A DNA stretch of 52,653 bases from Comamonas sp. lk (GTDB taxonomy: Bacteria; Pseudomonadota; Gammaproteobacteria; Burkholderiales; Burkholderiaceae_C): the NCBI GenBank assembly GCA_945925985.1, contig CAMELV010000027.1:1-52653 (forward strand), in the 5' to 3' direction. Below, piece after piece: positions 15,806-24,175 of the stretch. The notes below the pieces were generated by a model that saw only the letters and a program-made list of their open reading frames with translations, was not told the origin of the DNA and ran no database searches. Each line of letters starts with the position of its first letter. Within the stretch, counting starts at the first letter, position 1. The position numbers were made by a program, and so were the translations under genes.

Positions 15806-17014
15806 ATGAACACATCCACATTCCTTCAAGCCCAGCTGTCCCACACACTCCCAACGGACCACACGCGAGCATTGCTGATCGGGCGGCTTTGGCTGCCCGG
15901 TACCGGGCCGGTGCTGGTGACCCTGCACGATGGCCACTTGCATGATGTGTCGACCTTGGCGCTGACCAGTAGTGGCTTGCTGGCGCTGCCTGAGCCCGCT
16001 GCCGCTGTGCGTGAAGCCCTGGCTGCCGGGCGCCTGCCCGTCATTGCCAACTGGGCTGAGGTGCTGGCCAATGCTGAGGAAGCAGTTCGTGACACTGCTC
16101 GGCCCTGGCTGCTGGCGCCTTGCGATTTGCAGGTGATCAAGGCAAGTGGCGTCACCTTCATTGCCAGTTTGCTGGAGCGCGTGATTGAGGAGCAGGCGCG
16201 GGGTGATGCCAGCCGGGCTGACGCCTTGCGGCGTGATCTGCACCAGATTTTGGGGCAGGACCTGACCGGCATCCGGCCGGGTTCGGCTGAGGCGCAAGAG
16301 GTCAAGCGGGTGCTGCAGGCGCGGGGCGCCTGGTCGCAGTACCTGGAGGTGGGCATTGGCCCGGACGCTGAAATTTTCACCAAAGCCCCGGTGTTGGCTG
16401 CCGTGGGCACCGGTAACGATGTGGGTCTGCACCCCGGCTCGAGCTGGAACAACCCTGAGCCCGAGTTGGTTTTGGCGGTTAGTCCCGCTGGCCAGGTGGT
16501 GGGCGCCGCCCTGGGTAACGACGTCAATTTGCGAGATTTTGAAGGCCGCAGTGCGCTGCTGCTGGGCAAGGCCAAGGACAACAATGGCTCCTGTGCGATC
16601 GGACCGTTCATTCGTCTGTTTGACGCGCATTTCGGCATTGACGATGTGCGCCAGTGCGAGATCAGCTTGCGGGTGGATGGCGTGGACGGCTTCAGCTTTG
16701 AGGACCGTGGCGCCATGAGCAGCATCAGCCGCGACCCGCTCGACCTAGTGGCGCAGGCCATGGGCCGGCACCACCAGTACCCCGACGGCATGATGATGTT
16801 CTTGGGCACCATGCTGGCCCCGACCCGGGACCGCGATGCACCGGGGCAGGGCTTCACGCACCACACCGATGACGTGGTGACCGTGTCGGTGCCGGCGTTG
16901 GGCCGGTTGGTGAACCGGGTTGACCGCTCAGACCGCATCAGCCCCTGGACTTTTGGTATTGGCGCACTGATGGCCAGTCTGGCACAGCAGCAGCGCAGCT
17001 TGCCGGGCGCCTGA
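15806..17014 (+). CDS. FAH-family enzyme, probable 2-keto-3-deoxy sugar-acid dehydratase or diketo-acid hydrolase
   Basis: 402 residues: an N-terminal domain of about 170 residues, then the fumarylacetoacetate hydrolase fold. Divalent-metal ligands are suggested by PEPELVLAV and GNDVNLRDFEG, with a catalytic Lys in KAKDNNGSCAIGP. Family members act late in non-phosphorylative sugar pathways, either dehydrating 2-keto-3-deoxy acids or cleaving 2,4-diketo acids. This matches the mutarotase, dehydrogenase and lactonase of the same locus. ATG 15806 is preferred to an upstream start that would read into the intergenic repeat region. It is separated from the lactonase by 240 bp. Confidence 0.85.
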   Translation: MNTSTFLQAQLSHTLPTDHTRALLIGRLWLPGTGPVLVTLHDGHLHDVSTLALTSSGLLALPEPAAAVREALAAGRLPVIANWAEVLANAEEAVRDTARPWLLAPCDLQVIKASGVTFIASLLERVIEEQARGDASRADALRRDLHQILGQDLTGIRPGSAEAQEVKRVLQARGAWSQYLEVGIGPDAEIFTKAPVLAAVGTGNDVGLHPGSSWNNPEPELVLAVSPAGQVVGAALGNDVNLRDFEGRSALLLGKAKDNNGSCAIGPFIRLFDAHFGIDDVRQCEISLRVDGVDGFSFEDRGAMSSISRDPLDLVAQAMGRHHQYPDGMMMFLGTMLAPTRDRDAPGQGFTHHTDDVVTVSVPALGRLVNRVDRSDRISPWTFGIGALMASLAQQQRSLPGA

Positions 17015-17134
17015 TCAAAGCCATCATTTCCATTAAAGTAGCGGGCGTGCCTAGGGTGCCTACCTATTGAAGTTGCACCGCACCCACGGTAGCATGTAAA
17101 AGTCGTCTATACAACCTCAAACTGGAAAACCACC

Positions 17135-17932
17135 ATGAAAAAGCTTTTTGCCCCGTTGCTCGCGCTGGCAACTGCCGCCCTGCTGTTGCTGCCCGTGCAG
17201 TCCGTTGCTCAGACCAAATCCCGTCTGGCCCAGATTCTGGAGCGCGGTACCCTGCGCGTAGGCACCACCGGTGACTTTAATCCGATGTCGATGAAAGACA
17301 CGGCCACCAACACCTACACTGGTTTTGACGTCGAGGCCATGAACCAGCTGGCCGCCGACATGGGTGTGAAGATCGAGTATGTGCCAGCTGAATGGGCTAC
17401 GCTCGTCAACGGCATCGTCGCTGACCGTTTTGATATTTTTTCTGGTGCGTCTTTGAGCATGGCGCGTGCCAAGACCGTGGCCTTTTCGGCACCCTACCTG
17501 TTTGCCGGCACAGTGCCCATGGTCAGCAAGAAGACTGGCGCTGCATTGACCACCTGGGACAGCATCAATAACGCCAATGTGACCGTGGCCGTGTTGATGG
17601 GCACCGTGTTTGAGCAGCAGGCGCGCGCCCATTTCCCCAAGGCCAGGATCCGGGCGGTTGAAAAGCCGGCCACTGGTTACCAGGAGGTGCTGGCCGGTCG
17701 CGCACAGGTCACCATCACCAGCAATGTGGAGGCTGCAACCCTCATGAAGACCTACCCGGACCTGCAAGTCGTCGGTTCAAGCTCAGAAATGCGGAACAAG
17801 CGTCCCTTTGCCTACCCCATGCCCCAGGGCGACCACGCTTGGGTGACCTTTGTCAACAACTGGATTTCCTTGAAGGATGCCGAGGGCTTTTTTGACGGGC
17901 TCGAGGCCAAGTGGTTGGTCGCGAAGAAATAA
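17135..17932 (+). CDS. Periplasmic binding protein, family 3 (amino-acid / cyclohexadienyl-dehydratase-like)
   Basis: 265 residues. A Sec signal peptide occupies about residues 1-26 (ending SVAQT), followed by a two-lobe family-3 solute-binding fold with the start motif LRVGTTGDFNPMSM. That motif recalls periplasmic cyclohexadienyl (arogenate) dehydratases, which share the fold, but the immediately following permease gene argues for a transport role. It is the first gene of a tight six-gene operon running to 21320 that contains no ATPase; the amino-acid ABC ATPase at 23402-24142 could serve it. The ligand is unknown. Confidence 0.85.
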   Translation: MKKLFAPLLALATAALLLLPVQSVAQTKSRLAQILERGTLRVGTTGDFNPMSMKDTATNTYTGFDVEAMNQLAADMGVKIEYVPAEWATLVNGIVADRFDIFSGASLSMARAKTVAFSAPYLFAGTVPMVSKKTGAALTTWDSINNANVTVAVLMGTVFEQQARAHFPKARIRAVEKPATGYQEVLAGRAQVTITSNVEAATLMKTYPDLQVVGSSSEMRNKRPFAYPMPQGDHAWVTFVNNWISLKDAEGFFDGLEAKWLVAKK

Positions 17933-17934
17933 CA

Positions 17935-18687
17935 GTGTTGAGATGGTGGCTGTTGGCCGCCGCTGCGCTGGCGGCCGGCCCGGCCGCTGCCAACGAAGGT
18001 AGCGGTTACAACTGGGGTTGGTATGTGGTCAACCCGTTTCAGGACAAGGGTTGGTCCAACCTGAAGTTTTTGGCCGAGGGCGCTGGCGCCACCCTACTGG
18101 TATCCGTGTGTGCCATTGCACTGTCGGTGGTGCTGGGTGCCACTGTGGCGCTGGCAGGGTTGTCGCGGCGCAAGACCCTGAACCGGCTCAGCCGGGGCTA
18201 TGTTGAATTGTTCCGGGCCATACCGCTGCTGGTGCTGTTGCTGTGGGTGTTTTACGGGTTGCCGGTCATCATTGGCCTGCAACTGGGGGTGTTTGCCACC
18301 GGGGTGCTGTCGCTGGCGCTGAGTGACTCGGCCTTTGAGGCTGAGGTGTTCCGCGCTGGCATTCAGTCGGTGCCCAAAGGTCAGATTGAAGCGGCCAAAT
18401 CATTGGGTCTGTCTTGGGCCCAGCAGATGCGGCTGGTGGTGTTGCCGCAGGCGATCAAAGTCATATTGCCGGCGCTGGGCAACCAGTTTGTCTACGTGGT
18501 GAAGATGTCGTCTTTGATCTCGGTGATCGGTCTGCAGGAACTGACCCGGCGCGCCAATGAACTCAATGTCAGCGAATACCGGCCGCTAGAGATTTACACG
18601 CTGCTGGTGCTGGAATACCTGATCCTGATCCTGATCGTGTCTTACCTGGTGCGGCGGCTGGAGCGCAGGTTGGCGACCGGGAATTGA
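17935..18687 (+). CDS. Polar amino-acid ABC transporter permease
   Basis: 250-residue inner-membrane permease of the HisM/GlnP group, with about five spans after residue 45 and the EAA loop in AAKSLGLSWAQQMRLVVLPQA. The N-terminus looks like a signal peptide (LAAAALAAGPAAANEG) before the first true span, which is unusual for this family. GTG 17935 is taken as start, only 2 bp after the binding-protein stop; an earlier GTG at 17911 would lie inside that gene. A single permease could work as a homodimer. Confidence 0.88.
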   Translation: MLRWWLLAAAALAAGPAAANEGSGYNWGWYVVNPFQDKGWSNLKFLAEGAGATLLVSVCAIALSVVLGATVALAGLSRRKTLNRLSRGYVELFRAIPLLVLLLWVFYGLPVIIGLQLGVFATGVLSLALSDSAFEAEVFRAGIQSVPKGQIEAAKSLGLSWAQQMRLVVLPQAIKVILPALGNQFVYVVKMSSLISVIGLQELTRRANELNVSEYRPLEIYTLLVLEYLILILIVSYLVRRLERRLATGN

Positions 18688-18690
18688 CGC

Positions 18691-19467
18691 ATGCGCTTGC
18701 ACCACGCCACCTGGCCCGAGGTTGAAGCCTACCTGCAGCGCTCAAAAGGCGTGGTGATACCCACCGGCTCGACCGAGCAGCATGGCCCGACCGGCCTGAT
18801 TGGCACTGACAGCATCACCGCTGAAACCATTGCGCATGCCATGGCCGAGCGCTGCGGTGCCTTGGTCGGGCCGACCCTGACGCTGAGCCAGGCGCAGTTC
18901 AACCTGGGGTTTCCCGGCACCATTTCCCTGCGCCCAACAACCCTGATCCAGGTCATCATTGACTACGTGCAGTCACTGGCGTGCCATGGTTTTGAGCACT
19001 TTTACTTTCTTAACGGCCATGGCGGCAACATCTCCCCGGCGCACTGTGCGTTTCAGGAACTGTATGCCGACCAGAGCCTGAGCCGACAGGGTGGTGCAGC
19101 TATCCAATGCCGGCTGCGGAGTTGGTGGGATTTTGCTGAGGTCAATGAGATCCGGCAGCGGCTGTACGGGGCGGCTGAGGGCATGCACGCCACACCGTCC
19201 GAACTGGCCATTGCGCGGCATGTTTTGCCGGCTGTCAGCCGTGCAGACGACTTACCCGCGCCTCCTTTGTTGAGTGCCGACTTCATCAAGCGCCATGGCG
19301 GTGACAACCATGAGCATGCTGCGGCGCACCGGGCCCAGTTCCCCGATGGCCGAGTCGGTTCGCACTCGGGCTTGGGCCTGGCCGAGCATGGTGCCGCCTT
19401 GGTCAACGCAGCAGCCGAAGCGGCAGCCCGCGACTACGCTGCGTTTTTGGCCGGGCGTGAGTCATGA
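18691..19467 (+). CDS. Creatininase-family amidohydrolase
   Basis: 258 residues. Metal-site landmarks of the creatinine amidohydrolase family are present: E29 and H31 (GSTEQHGPTG), D40 (GTDS), the NGHGGN motif, and a Glu in ATPSELAIA. Family members open cyclic amides such as creatinine or hydrolyse formamide/peptide-like bonds, using two metal ions. The 3-bp spacing from the permease and the ATGA overlap with the GST downstream make it part of the same operon. Imported substrate may thus be a cyclic or N-acylated amino-acid-like compound. True creatininase activity is not implied. Confidence 0.88.
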   Translation: MRLHHATWPEVEAYLQRSKGVVIPTGSTEQHGPTGLIGTDSITAETIAHAMAERCGALVGPTLTLSQAQFNLGFPGTISLRPTTLIQVIIDYVQSLACHGFEHFYFLNGHGGNISPAHCAFQELYADQSLSRQGGAAIQCRLRSWWDFAEVNEIRQRLYGAAEGMHATPSELAIARHVLPAVSRADDLPAPPLLSADFIKRHGGDNHEHAAAHRAQFPDGRVGSHSGLGLAEHGAALVNAAAEAAARDYAAFLAGRES

Positions 19468-20099
19468 TTTTTCATGCCAGCGCCTTGTCGAGTTACAGCG
19501 CCAAGGTGCGGGTGGTGCTGTGCGTGAAAGGCCTGGACTTTGAGGAGCGTGCCCCTGCCCAGGGCTATCGCTCTCCGGAGTACCGGGCGGTGGTGCCCAT
19601 GGGCACACTGCCGGCCATCCAGATCGGGGACTGGGTGCTGTCCGAGTCCGAGGTGATTAACGAGTATCTTGAGGAGCGTTACCCCGCACCCGCGATGCTG
19701 CCGCAAGACCCTGAGCAGCGGGCCCGCGTCCGATTTTTATGCCGCTTTCACGACCTGCACCTGGAGCCCAAAGTGCGCGCTCTGTTTGGCCAGGTGAAAC
19801 CGGTGCATCGCAACCCCGACACGGTATTGGCGCTGCGGACTGACATCGAGGCGCGGCTTGGGCAACTGGCTGCGTGGGTCCAGCCACAACCTTTTTTGCT
19901 GACGCCGAGCATTAGCCTGGCAGATTGTGGTTTCCTGGTAACCCTGCCCTTGGCGGCTGCGGTCTTGGCCGCTTGCGGCCAGAGCCTGACCGTCCCCCCG
20001 GTACTGGCGCATTGGCTGTCTGTGGCGTCAGCGCATCCGCCAGTGGAACGCGCCCTGGTCCCCTGGCGTACAGCGACCCAGGGCTGGCTTTCAAGTTGA
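19464..20099 (+). CDS. Glutathione S-transferase family protein
   Basis: 211 residues: an N-terminal thioredoxin-fold domain (about 1-78, with SALSSYSAKVR at the glutathione site, a cis-Pro in GTLPAI and the SESEVINEYLEE motif that binds the gamma-glutamyl group) and an alpha-helical C-terminal domain. The N-terminal catalytic residue is probably one of the Ser residues near position 9. It overlaps the creatininase-family gene by 4 bp. In a catabolic operon such an enzyme may perform glutathione-dependent cleavage, isomerisation or detoxification. The reaction is unknown. Confidence 0.9.
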   Translation: MIFHASALSSYSAKVRVVLCVKGLDFEERAPAQGYRSPEYRAVVPMGTLPAIQIGDWVLSESEVINEYLEERYPAPAMLPQDPEQRARVRFLCRFHDLHLEPKVRALFGQVKPVHRNPDTVLALRTDIEARLGQLAAWVQPQPFLLTPSISLADCGFLVTLPLAAAVLAACGQSLTVPPVLAHWLSVASAHPPVERALVPWRTATQGWLSS

Positions 20100-20112
20100 G
20101 GAGTTGATCAAA

Positions 20113-20736
20113 ATGTCCGAGTTGAATCGCAGCCCCTTGGCTGATCCCGGCTGGCAGTACCTCGAAAAAATTGCCCTGGAAGACTTGTCGCGCGACGACT
20201 GGCATGTGTTGGAGGGGCAGCGCCAAGTTTATCTGGCCCGCCATCAGGCTGAGCAGGCGCTGCGTTTGCTCAGCGCCAGTGAGCACGACCCCTGCTTTGG
20301 TTACCAGGTCAACAACTACCGGCATTCTCTGCAGTCGGCCACCATGGTCTTGCGCGACGGTTTGTCAGAAGAAGATGTGGTGGTGGCCCTGTTGCACGAT
20401 GTGGGCTTTATTGCCTGCCCGATGCTGCATGGCGATTTTGCGGCCACCCTGCTCGGGGCCTACGTGTCAGACCGCAACCACTGGATGCTGCGTCACCACG
20501 CCACCTTTCAGAACCTGCACTCGCCCAACATGCCCGGCGTTAACCAGCACGAGCGGGAGCGCTGGCGCGGTCATGAGCACTTTGACTGGACGGCCGAATT
20601 TGTGGCGCGCTATGACCAGGCGGCGTCTGACCCGGCCTACCCCTGCGAGCCACTGCAAACCTTTGTGCCCATGGTCGAACGCATTTTTTCTCGCAAACCC
20701 CAGGACCGTCGGTCCATCAACAAGGAAAACCCATGA
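20113..20736 (+). CDS. HD-domain protein, possibly a PhnZ/MIOX-like diiron oxygenase
   Basis: 207 residues. HD-fold metal residues are seen in order: His in NYRHSLQ, the HD pair in LLHDVGF, His in MLHGDF, His in LRHHATF, and an Asp in the C-terminal VARYDQ. The overall order and the LLHDVG block resemble the mixed-valent diiron HD oxygenases (PhnZ, TmpB) as much as HD phosphodiesterases; oxygenase activity is an inference. ATG 20113 is preceded by GAGGAG at a 10-bp spacing and is preferred to TTG 20104. Its stop overlaps the AhpD-like gene start (ATGA). Confidence 0.8.
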   Translation: MSELNRSPLADPGWQYLEKIALEDLSRDDWHVLEGQRQVYLARHQAEQALRLLSASEHDPCFGYQVNNYRHSLQSATMVLRDGLSEEDVVVALLHDVGFIACPMLHGDFAATLLGAYVSDRNHWMLRHHATFQNLHSPNMPGVNQHERERWRGHEHFDWTAEFVARYDQAASDPAYPCEPLQTFVPMVERIFSRKPQDRRSINKENP

Positions 20737-21320
20737 GCGCATGGATCAAAATGATTCCCCTGGAGGAGGCCACAGGCAAACTCAAGGACATGTACCAACT
20801 GGCCCTGACCCCCAGCGGCACCGTGGACAACGTGATGCGGGCGCACAGCCTGCGACCGCACAGCATGGAGGGGCACCTGGTGCTGTACCGCAGCGTGCTG
20901 CACAACCCCGACAACACCCTGCCCTTTTGGTTTCTGGAGGTGGTGGCCTCTTATGTGAGCATGACCAACCGCTGTGATTACAGCCTGACGCATCACTTTG
21001 CCAACGCCCGCCGCCTGATGAATGACCCGGTGCGCTCGCAACTGGTCTGGGATGCCCTGTCAGCGGCAGAACCGGAGCGGGCGTTTTCGGGCAAGGAGCT
21101 TGAGCTGCTGCGTTACGCCAGAAAACTGACGGCCGATGTGGCCCACATGGAGAAGAGCGACTTTGACGCACTCAAGGCCAGCGGCTGTGACGACGGCGAG
21201 ATTCTGGAGGTGAACCAGGTCTGCGCCTACTTCAACTACTCGAACCGGCTGCTCAACGGCCTGGGCGTCACCACCCAAGGCGACGTGGTAGGTTATTACA
21301 AGGAGCCGGGCGCCACCTGA
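20733..21320 (+). CDS. AhpD-like / carboxymuconolactone-decarboxylase-fold protein, Cys pair incomplete
   Basis: 195 residues, all-alpha, similar in layout to peroxidase-related members of the AhpD/CMD family. The region that normally holds CxxCxxxH reads RCDYSLTHH: the first Cys and the His remain but the second Cys is Ser, so a classic disulfide peroxidase mechanism is unlikely. It ends the six-gene operon, and its last 25 bp overlap tail-to-tail with the Rieske oxygenase gene on the other strand. A role in breaking down a product of the HD-domain enzyme is possible but unproven. Confidence 0.8.
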   Translation: MSAWIKMIPLEEATGKLKDMYQLALTPSGTVDNVMRAHSLRPHSMEGHLVLYRSVLHNPDNTLPFWFLEVVASYVSMTNRCDYSLTHHFANARRLMNDPVRSQLVWDALSAAEPERAFSGKELELLRYARKLTADVAHMEKSDFDALKASGCDDGEILEVNQVCAYFNYSNRLLNGLGVTTQGDVVGYYKEPGAT

Positions 21321-22342
21321 GGCTTGGCTTCGGCCTCGATCAGGGCCGTCAGGCCGGCGCGAAAACGGTTGGCTGACGCATCCAGCAGCAGGCCGGTGGT
21401 TTGGGTTGAGCGGTTTTTCATGCCGCGGTGCACAGCCTCCAGCACGATCTTGTCTTCTTCAAAGGCCAACTTGGCTCCCGCCGCAATACGCTGGGTCAGC
21501 ACATCATCGTGGGCGTCGGTGTTGCGGTGCTGTAGCCAGAAATAGCGGGTGTGGTCCTCATCGATGGGCGTCAAAAAGTTGTAGGACACCATGCGGTAGG
21601 TCTCGGGGCCGTCCACCATGCCAGGGCCGCCCTTGCCAGCCGGGGTGTAAATGCCCATGTTGATGGCCAGTGAGGGGTAGCGCACCTCGTAATGCTGCAG
21701 CCGGTCGGCGTTGCCGGCAAACTTGACCAGAGGCGCGTAAAAGGGCGGCGGTGGCTGGTCGAGCAGCCAGCGGCTGCAGATCACGCCGCCAGCGTCAGCG
21801 GCAATCTGTAGGGGTGTGTCGTCAGTGCCAGCCCCGGCAAACGAGGTGCGGTGCACCCAGGCCACGTGGGACGGGTCGAGCAGGTTGTCTACCAACCACA
21901 GGTAGTGGCAGTCCACCAGCAGTTGGTCACCCTTGGTCAGGCCCCAGCCGCGCTGGCCGTGGTTGGCCATGTCGAAAACCGGGTTCGCCGCTGCCTGCGC
22001 CGGATCGCCCATCCAGATCCAGAGCAGGCCATACTTGTCTTGCACCGGGTAGCTGCGCACTTTGGCAAAGGGCGGGATTCGGACCTGTGTGGCGGCATCA
22101 ATGCAGGTGCCCGAGCAGTCAAAGGTGAGGCCGTGGTAGCCACACTCGATGGCATCGCCCTTGATGCGCCCCATGGACAGCGGCAGTTTGCGGTGTGGGC
22201 AGGCGTCTTCCAGGGCCACGGCTGCACCGTCTTGCGTGCGGTACAGCACCACAGCTTCGCCCAAAATACGAACAGCCTTAGGCTCGCGCCCAACCTCGGG
22301 GGACAGCGCAGCCACGTACCAAGTGTTTTTTAAATAGGTCAT
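21296..22342 (-). CDS. Rieske non-heme iron oxygenase, VanA type
   Basis: 348 residues. The N-terminal Rieske domain has CPHRKLPL and, about 20 residues later, CGYHGLTF, giving the two Cys and two His ligands of the 2Fe-2S cluster. The C-terminal catalytic domain carries the mononuclear-iron motif DNLLDPSHVAWVH. The size and N-terminus (YLKNTWYVAAL) match the single-component vanillate O-demethylase group, which demethylates or hydroxylates small substrates. No reductase partner is encoded nearby. It is 12 bp after the deacylase gene, at the end of the minus-strand amino-acid/sarcosine block. Confidence 0.92.
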   Translation of the reverse strand: MTYLKNTWYVAALSPEVGREPKAVRILGEAVVLYRTQDGAAVALEDACPHRKLPLSMGRIKGDAIECGYHGLTFDCSGTCIDAATQVRIPPFAKVRSYPVQDKYGLLWIWMGDPAQAAANPVFDMANHGQRGWGLTKGDQLLVDCHYLWLVDNLLDPSHVAWVHRTSFAGAGTDDTPLQIAADAGGVICSRWLLDQPPPPFYAPLVKFAGNADRLQHYEVRYPSLAINMGIYTPAGKGGPGMVDGPETYRMVSYNFLTPIDEDHTRYFWLQHRNTDAHDDVLTQRIAAGAKLAFEEDKIVLEAVHRGMKNRSTQTTGLLLDASANRFRAGLTALIEAEAKPQVAPGSL

Positions 22343-22354
22343 GATGAGAAGATC

Positions 22355-23362
22355 TTAAACGGTGATGTCGGTGGCGAGTTGGAACAGACAATCGCCACGC
22401 TCGCACAGGGCCGGCACCCGTTTGCACAGCACCACGCCGGCGCGGTTAAATTGCAAGAGCAGCGGCTCACGCCAAGGCGTACGGTGGAAGTGAATGCGTG
22501 CCGCGGGTTGGCCTTGCACGACCTCGGCGCCAATCTCGACCAGAGGCTCAAACAGGCCGTCATCGCTGGCGTAAACATAGTAGTCGTCGCCACCCACCTC
22601 GGTCATGCGGGTGGTCTCGGTCAGCGGTGTCAAAGGTAAATTCACGAGGCCGGTCGCGCTCAGCAACCGGCGTATGCCGCGCTCCATCATTGCTAATGAG
22701 GATGGTGTGACCAGCCCACCGCCACCCACTTCGGTGGCCAGCGACAGCACGCCCTGGCGCAATGATGCAGCGGTGAACGAGCGCCCCCCACTGCTGGGCG
22801 CTTTGATGACATAGCCGATGGGCGCCGCAAAAGCTTGCACCAGGGCCATCGCGCGGCGCATCTGCTCGGCATCCGGTACACGGTAGATCAGGGTGCTGGG
22901 CAGGTAGGTGAGTGAACTGCCGCCAGAATGGAAATCGAAGCTGTAGTCAAAGCCCGGCAAAAGCACATGCTCGATCCAGTAAGCCAGTTGCGCGGTAACG
23001 GTACCGTGGGGATCGCCTGGGAAGGCGCGATTCAGATTGCCCTGGTCGATGGGGGAGGTGCGTAAGCCGGCCATGGCTGCCGGGAAATTGACCGACGGCA
23101 GAATGACCAGTCGGCCTTTGATGTCCGTCGGCTGAAGGCTACGGATGAGGTTGCCGAGCGCGATCTGGCCCTCCCATTCGTCGCCGTGGTTACCCGCCAT
23201 CATCAGGAGGCTGGGCCCTTCACCATTTTGGATGCAGGTGATGGGTACCGGAATCCAGCCGTAGGCCGAACGTTGGACCGAATGCGGTATACGAACAAAG
23301 CCGCTGGCCTTGCCCGGGGCGTGCAGATCAATGTCTGCGCGTAGGGTGCTGCGGTTAGGCAC
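22355..23362 (-). CDS. AstE/AspA-family deacylase (DoeB-like)
   Basis: 335 residues of the succinylglutamate desuccinylase/aspartoacylase group. The zinc site is visible as GNHGDEWEG near residue 60 and the later His in FDFHSGGSS; the catalytic Glu is likely in LATEVGGGG. The C-terminal beta domain (GLFEPLVEIGAEV) is complete. Family members remove acyl groups from N-acyl amino acids, including N-acetyl-diaminobutyrate in ectoine breakdown. Its place after an amino-acid ABC transporter suggests an N-acylated or lactam-derived amino acid as substrate. Confidence 0.88.
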   Translation of the reverse strand: MPNRSTLRADIDLHAPGKASGFVRIPHSVQRSAYGWIPVPITCIQNGEGPSLLMMAGNHGDEWEGQIALGNLIRSLQPTDIKGRLVILPSVNFPAAMAGLRTSPIDQGNLNRAFPGDPHGTVTAQLAYWIEHVLLPGFDYSFDFHSGGSSLTYLPSTLIYRVPDAEQMRRAMALVQAFAAPIGYVIKAPSSGGRSFTAASLRQGVLSLATEVGGGGLVTPSSLAMMERGIRRLLSATGLVNLPLTPLTETTRMTEVGGDDYYVYASDDGLFEPLVEIGAEVVQGQPAARIHFHRTPWREPLLLQFNRAGVVLCKRVPALCERGDCLFQLATDITV

Positions 23363-23401
23363 GGGTGGGTGCTCCTCTAACAGTCAATGTCCGAGGGCCT
23401 G

Positions 23402-24142
23402 TCAATGCGACAGGATTTGGCTCAGGAATTTTTTGGTCCGGTCAGACTTGGGGCGGTTGAACAGTTCGTCTGGTGGCGCCTGCTCAACAATGCGGCCGCC
23501 GTCCATGAAGACGACGGTATCGGCCACTTTCTTGGCAAAACCCATTTCGTGGGTGACGCAGATCATGGTCATGCCGCTTTGGGCCAGATCGATGATCACG
23601 TCCAGCACTTCTTTGATCATCTCTGGGTCCAGCGCCGAGGTGGGCTCGTCAAACAGCATGACCTTGGGCTCCATGCACAGCGAGCGCGCTATGGCCACCC
23701 GTTGCTGCTGCCCCCCTGAAAGCTGGCCAGGGAACTTGTGCGATTGTTCAGGAATCTGCACCCGACGGAGGTAGGCCATGGCCTTGGCCTCGGCCTCGGC
23801 CCGTGGCGTGCCCCGGACCCTAATCTGGGGCAGGGCGCAGTTCTCCAGCACCGACAGGTGCGGGAAGAGGTTGAAGCTCTGGAACACCATGCCCACCTCG
23901 CGGCGGATCGCGGCCACATGTTCGGTGTCTTCGTCCAGGGTTAGGCCATCGACCACGATGTTGCCGGAATCATGGTGCTCCAGCCGGTTGATACAGCGGA
24001 TCAGGGTGGACTTGCCTGAGCCCGAGGGGCCGCAGATCACCATGCGTTCGCCCTGTTGCACAGCGAGGTCGACATCGCGCAACACGTGCACGTCACCAAA
24101 CCATTTGTTGACGCCGCTGAGTTGGATGATGGCTTGGCTCAT
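23402..24142 (-). CDS. Polar amino-acid ABC transporter ATP-binding protein, GlnQ type
   Basis: 246 residues. Walker [10 protein letters not shown] is near residue 40, the signature LSGGQQQR near 140 and Walker [13 protein letters not shown] near 160. The length and TSALDPEM sequence are standard for GlnQ/HisP-type ATPases. It is the only amino-acid-type ATPase in the window, whereas there are three amino-acid-type permeases and two binding proteins, so it may serve more than one of them. It follows the permease gene by 33 bp. Confidence 0.95.
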   Translation of the reverse strand: MSQAIIQLSGVNKWFGDVHVLRDVDLAVQQGERMVICGPSGSGKSTLIRCINRLEHHDSGNIVVDGLTLDEDTEHVAAIRREVGMVFQSFNLFPHLSVLENCALPQIRVRGTPRAEAEAKAMAYLRRVQIPEQSHKFPGQLSGGQQQRVAIARSLCMEPKVMLFDEPTSALDPEMIKEVLDVIIDLAQSGMTMICVTHEMGFAKKVADTVVFMDGGRIVEQAPPDELFNRPKSDRTKKFLSQILSH

Positions 24143-24175
24143 GGCAGTGGGCTCGACGTTGGCATGTAAGGCGAC

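Noticed and set aside
17135..17932. Calling this a secreted cyclohexadienyl dehydratase (PheC)
   Set aside because: The N-terminal motif is suggestive, but the gene is coupled to an ABC permease 2 bp downstream, so a transport binding protein is more likely.
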